Positions 6,085 through 7,526 of a stretch of 7,526 bases of DNA are shown here, piece by piece. The notes below the pieces were generated by a model. It was not told the DNA's origin, ran no database searches, and was given only the letters and a program-made list of their open reading frames with translations. The stretch is from NCBI GenBank assembly GCA_903885865.1, contig CAISKH010000175.1, forward strand, positions 1 to 7,526, written 5' to 3'. Source of the stretch: an uncultured Mucilaginibacter sp. Lineage in GTDB: Bacteria; Bacteroidota; Bacteroidia; Sphingobacteriales; Sphingobacteriaceae. Every line of letters begins with the position of its first letter. The stretch's first letter is position 1. The position numbers and the translations under genes are program-made.

Positions 6085-7311
6085 ATGTTGTTAATATATA
6101 ACTTAGGGTTACGCGTTTACTATATTTTAATATTCATATTTTCTCTTTTTAATAAAAAGGCAAAGCTTTGGATCAAGGGGCGGCAGCAAATTATTTATGC
6201 CAACCCCCGGCAAAGCATTTGGTTCCATTTTGCCTCGCTTGGCGAGTTTGAACAGGGCCGCCCGGTTTTAGAACAGGTTAGAAACCTCCATCCGCAAAAC
6301 AAAATTGTTATCACTTTTTTTTCGCCATCTGGCTACGAAGTTAGAAAAAACACCCCGCTGGCCGATGTTGTTTATTACCTGCCGCTGGATACTGCCAGCA
6401 ATGCCCGCGAATTTATAACTGCTATAAACCCAACAATGGTTATATTCACGAAATACGAATACTGGTATCATTTTTTTAACGAACTGCATAAACGGGATAT
6501 ACCTTTATATATCATATCGGGCATATTCAGGCCCAACCAAATATTTTTTTATTGGTATGGCGGCCTGCACCGTAAAATATTAAGTTTTGTGCGCCACTTT
6601 TTTGTGCAGGATGAGCAATCAAAACAATTACTGCAATCTATCAATATTACTAACGTAACCGTAAGTGGCGATACCCGTTTCGACCGCGTTTGGGCCAACG
6701 CCCAACAGCCAAAAATACTGCCAGAGATACAAGAATTTATAGCTGGCCAAAAAACATTTATAGTGGGCAGCACATGGCCCGCCGACGAGCAATTGATAAC
6801 CAAATTAGTTACCCTGTACCCCTGCTGGAAATTTATTTTCGCCCCACATGAAATTGGTGAAGAGAAAATAAATAACCTTATTAGTTTATTGCCTGAAAAT
6901 TCTGCGGTCCGATATTCACAGCTTACATCTCAAATCTCAAATCTCAAATCTCAAATCTTAATAATAGACAATATCGGTATGCTCTCTTCCCTTTACCAGT
7001 ACGGCGATATCTCCTATATAGGCGGCGGGTTTGGCGTGGGTATACATAATACTTTAGAAGCCGCAGCATTTGGTTTGCCGGTAATTTTCGGCCCTAATTA
7101 TGCTAAGTTTAAAGAGGCAAAGGACTTGGTAGAACTCGGTGCGGGTTTTAGCGTGACTAATGAGGACGAATTGAAAAACTTAGTAGCTACTTTAATTGAT
7201 GACGGGGCTTATTATAGGAGTGCAGGTGAGAAAGCAAGGGATTATGTGAAAGATAATGTTGGGGCTACGGGGGTTATTGTTGAGTATATAGAAAACCCAC
7301 TATCTCACTGA
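6085..7311 (+). CDS. waaA: 3-deoxy-D-manno-octulosonic acid (Kdo) transferase
   Basis: Transfers Kdo from CMP-Kdo to lipid IVA in lipopolysaccharide assembly, at the cytoplasmic face of the inner membrane (family GT30). Seen: an N-terminal hydrophobic anchor (about residues 5-23); FASLGEFEQGRP with the presumed catalytic base E54; SGDTRFDRV (194-202) closing the N-terminal lobe; and GSTWPADE (228-235), APHE (253-256), YIGGGFGVGIHNTLEAAAFG (311-330) and PVIFGP (332-337) in the CMP-Kdo-binding lobe. The length of 408 aa is usual. The start is fixed by an in-frame TAA immediately before the ATG (6082-6084). Oddly, a perfect heptanucleotide tandem repeat lies in the coding region and encodes residues 282-291 in a loop between conserved blocks. 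T-runs of 8, 7 and 7 occur at 6315-6322, 6471-6477 and 6544-6550. It is divergent from ugd and 1 nt ahead of the next glycosyltransferase. Whether it adds one or two Kdo residues cannot be read from sequence. Confidence 0.94.
   Translation: MLLIYNLGLRVYYILIFIFSLFNKKAKLWIKGRQQIIYANPRQSIWFHFASLGEFEQGRPVLEQVRNLHPQNKIVITFFSPSGYEVRKNTPLADVVYYLPLDTASNAREFITAINPTMVIFTKYEYWYHFFNELHKRDIPLYIISGIFRPNQIFFYWYGGLHRKILSFVRHFFVQDEQSKQLLQSINITNVTVSGDTRFDRVWANAQQPKILPEIQEFIAGQKTFIVGSTWPADEQLITKLVTLYPCWKFIFAPHEIGEEKINNLISLLPENSAVRYSQLTSQISNLKSQILIIDNIGMLSSLYQYGDISYIGGGFGVGIHNTLEAAAFGLPVIFGPNYAKFKEAKDLVELGAGFSVTNEDELKNLVATLIDDGAYYRSAGEKARDYVKDNVGATGVIVEYIENPLSH
6927..6958 (+). repeat. Perfect heptanucleotide tandem repeat (ATCTCAA, about 4.6 copies) inside waaA
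   Basis: Four uninterrupted ATCTCAA units (6927-6954) are followed by ATCT (6955-6958), giving 32 bases of exact period-7 repetition. The unit length is not a multiple of three, so the repeat is read through all three phases. It encodes the low-complexity stretch SQISNLKSQI of WaaA (residues 282-291). Loss or gain of a single unit would shift the waaA frame; a change of three units would keep it. Confidence 0.95.
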
Positions 7312-7312
7312 C

Positions 7313-7526
7313 ATGATAATTGCTATTTCAGTTGTTTTCTTCTTCATTATTCTGCGTTTCGCGGTGACGTTGTTCAATTTTATTTCTGATCCTAAACTGA
7401 GGCGCGTAAACCGCACCTATAACGATTTGGTTTCTATTTTGATACCCGTACGTAACGAGCAAGAAAATATCTTAAACCTGCTTACATCTATAAGGCAACA
7501 GGATTATCAAAACCATGAAGTGATCC
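7313..7526 (+). CDS. Membrane-anchored family 2 glycosyltransferase, N-terminal part (3' end outside window)
   Basis: An open frame of 71 codons starts 1 nt after the waaA stop (TGA-C-ATG) and continues past the right edge. It opens with a hydrophobic segment (residues 1-22, starting MIIAISVVFFFIIL), then a short basic linker. The start of a GT-A domain follows: LVSILIPVRNEQENI (39-53), continuing LLTSIRQQDYQNHEVI (56-71). This is the nucleotide-sugar-binding first strand and helix of GT2 enzymes. The leading transmembrane helix and the ILIPVRNE wording suggest the integral-membrane subgroup that includes CrtQ-like and polysaccharide-synthase-like enzymes. The DxD and QxxRW motifs lie beyond the window, so donor and acceptor are unknown. 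Close coupling to waaA suggests co-transcription and possibly an envelope glycolipid role; that is inference. Confidence 0.85.
   Translation, partial: MIIAISVVFFFIILRFAVTLFNFISDPKLRRVNRTYNDLVSILIPVRNEQENILNLLTSIRQQDYQNHEVI

Noticed and set aside
6268..6803. Two minus-strand open frames (73 and 84 codons) antisense to waaA
   Set aside because: Both lie opposite conserved WaaA blocks and resemble no known protein.

Overview
The window looks like chromosomal DNA from a Bacteroidota species, most likely in Sphingobacteriaceae (a Mucilaginibacter- or Pedobacter-like genome). This is inferred from the moderately AT-rich composition, the near absence of Shine-Dalgarno sequences, the protein style (MacB-type permease, CpsB/YwqE-type PHP phosphatase, WaaA) and short tandem repeats made of ATCTCAA and GATGTGCA-like units. 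Species-level placement cannot be made from sequence reading alone.

Layout, left to right. (1) The C-terminal two thirds of a MacB/FtsX-type ABC transporter permease runs rightward, its 5' end outside the window. (2) A 108-bp imperfect inverted repeat built from degenerate octamers fills the gap to the next gene. Its two outer ends are the stop codons of the two convergent genes. (3) A tightly packed five-gene leftward operon follows. In transcription order it is ugd (UDP-glucose 6-dehydrogenase), uxs (UDP-glucuronate decarboxylase), galE (UDP-hexose 4-epimerase), rmlB (dTDP-glucose 4,6-dehydratase) and a PHP-family tyrosine phosphatase of the CpsB/YwqE type. Junctions are 1-nt overlaps (TAATG, twice), an 11-nt gap and a 1-nt gap. 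(4) A 63-bp AT-rich divergent intergenic region separates this operon from a rightward pair: waaA (Kdo transferase) and, 1 nt later, the start of a membrane-anchored family 2 glycosyltransferase that runs off the right edge.

How the genes work together: ugd and uxs make UDP-glucuronate and then UDP-xylose from UDP-glucose. galE supplies UDP-galactose, and perhaps UDP-GalNAc. rmlB makes dTDP-4-keto-6-deoxyglucose, the branch point for rhamnose and other 6-deoxysugars. The phosphatase is of the kind that controls capsule/exopolysaccharide export by acting on BY-kinases. The operon is therefore an activated-sugar supply module for a surface polysaccharide, next to a lipid A-Kdo step. No polymerase, flippase, exporter or BY-kinase is in view.

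I do not see a new defence or mobile system here; the gene content is ordinary. The most interesting signals are a perfect heptanucleotide tandem repeat inside the waaA reading frame, the inverted octamer repeat that supplies both stop codons, the kinase-less pairing of a YwqE-like phosphatase with Ugd, and a non-tyrosine gatekeeper residue in GalE.
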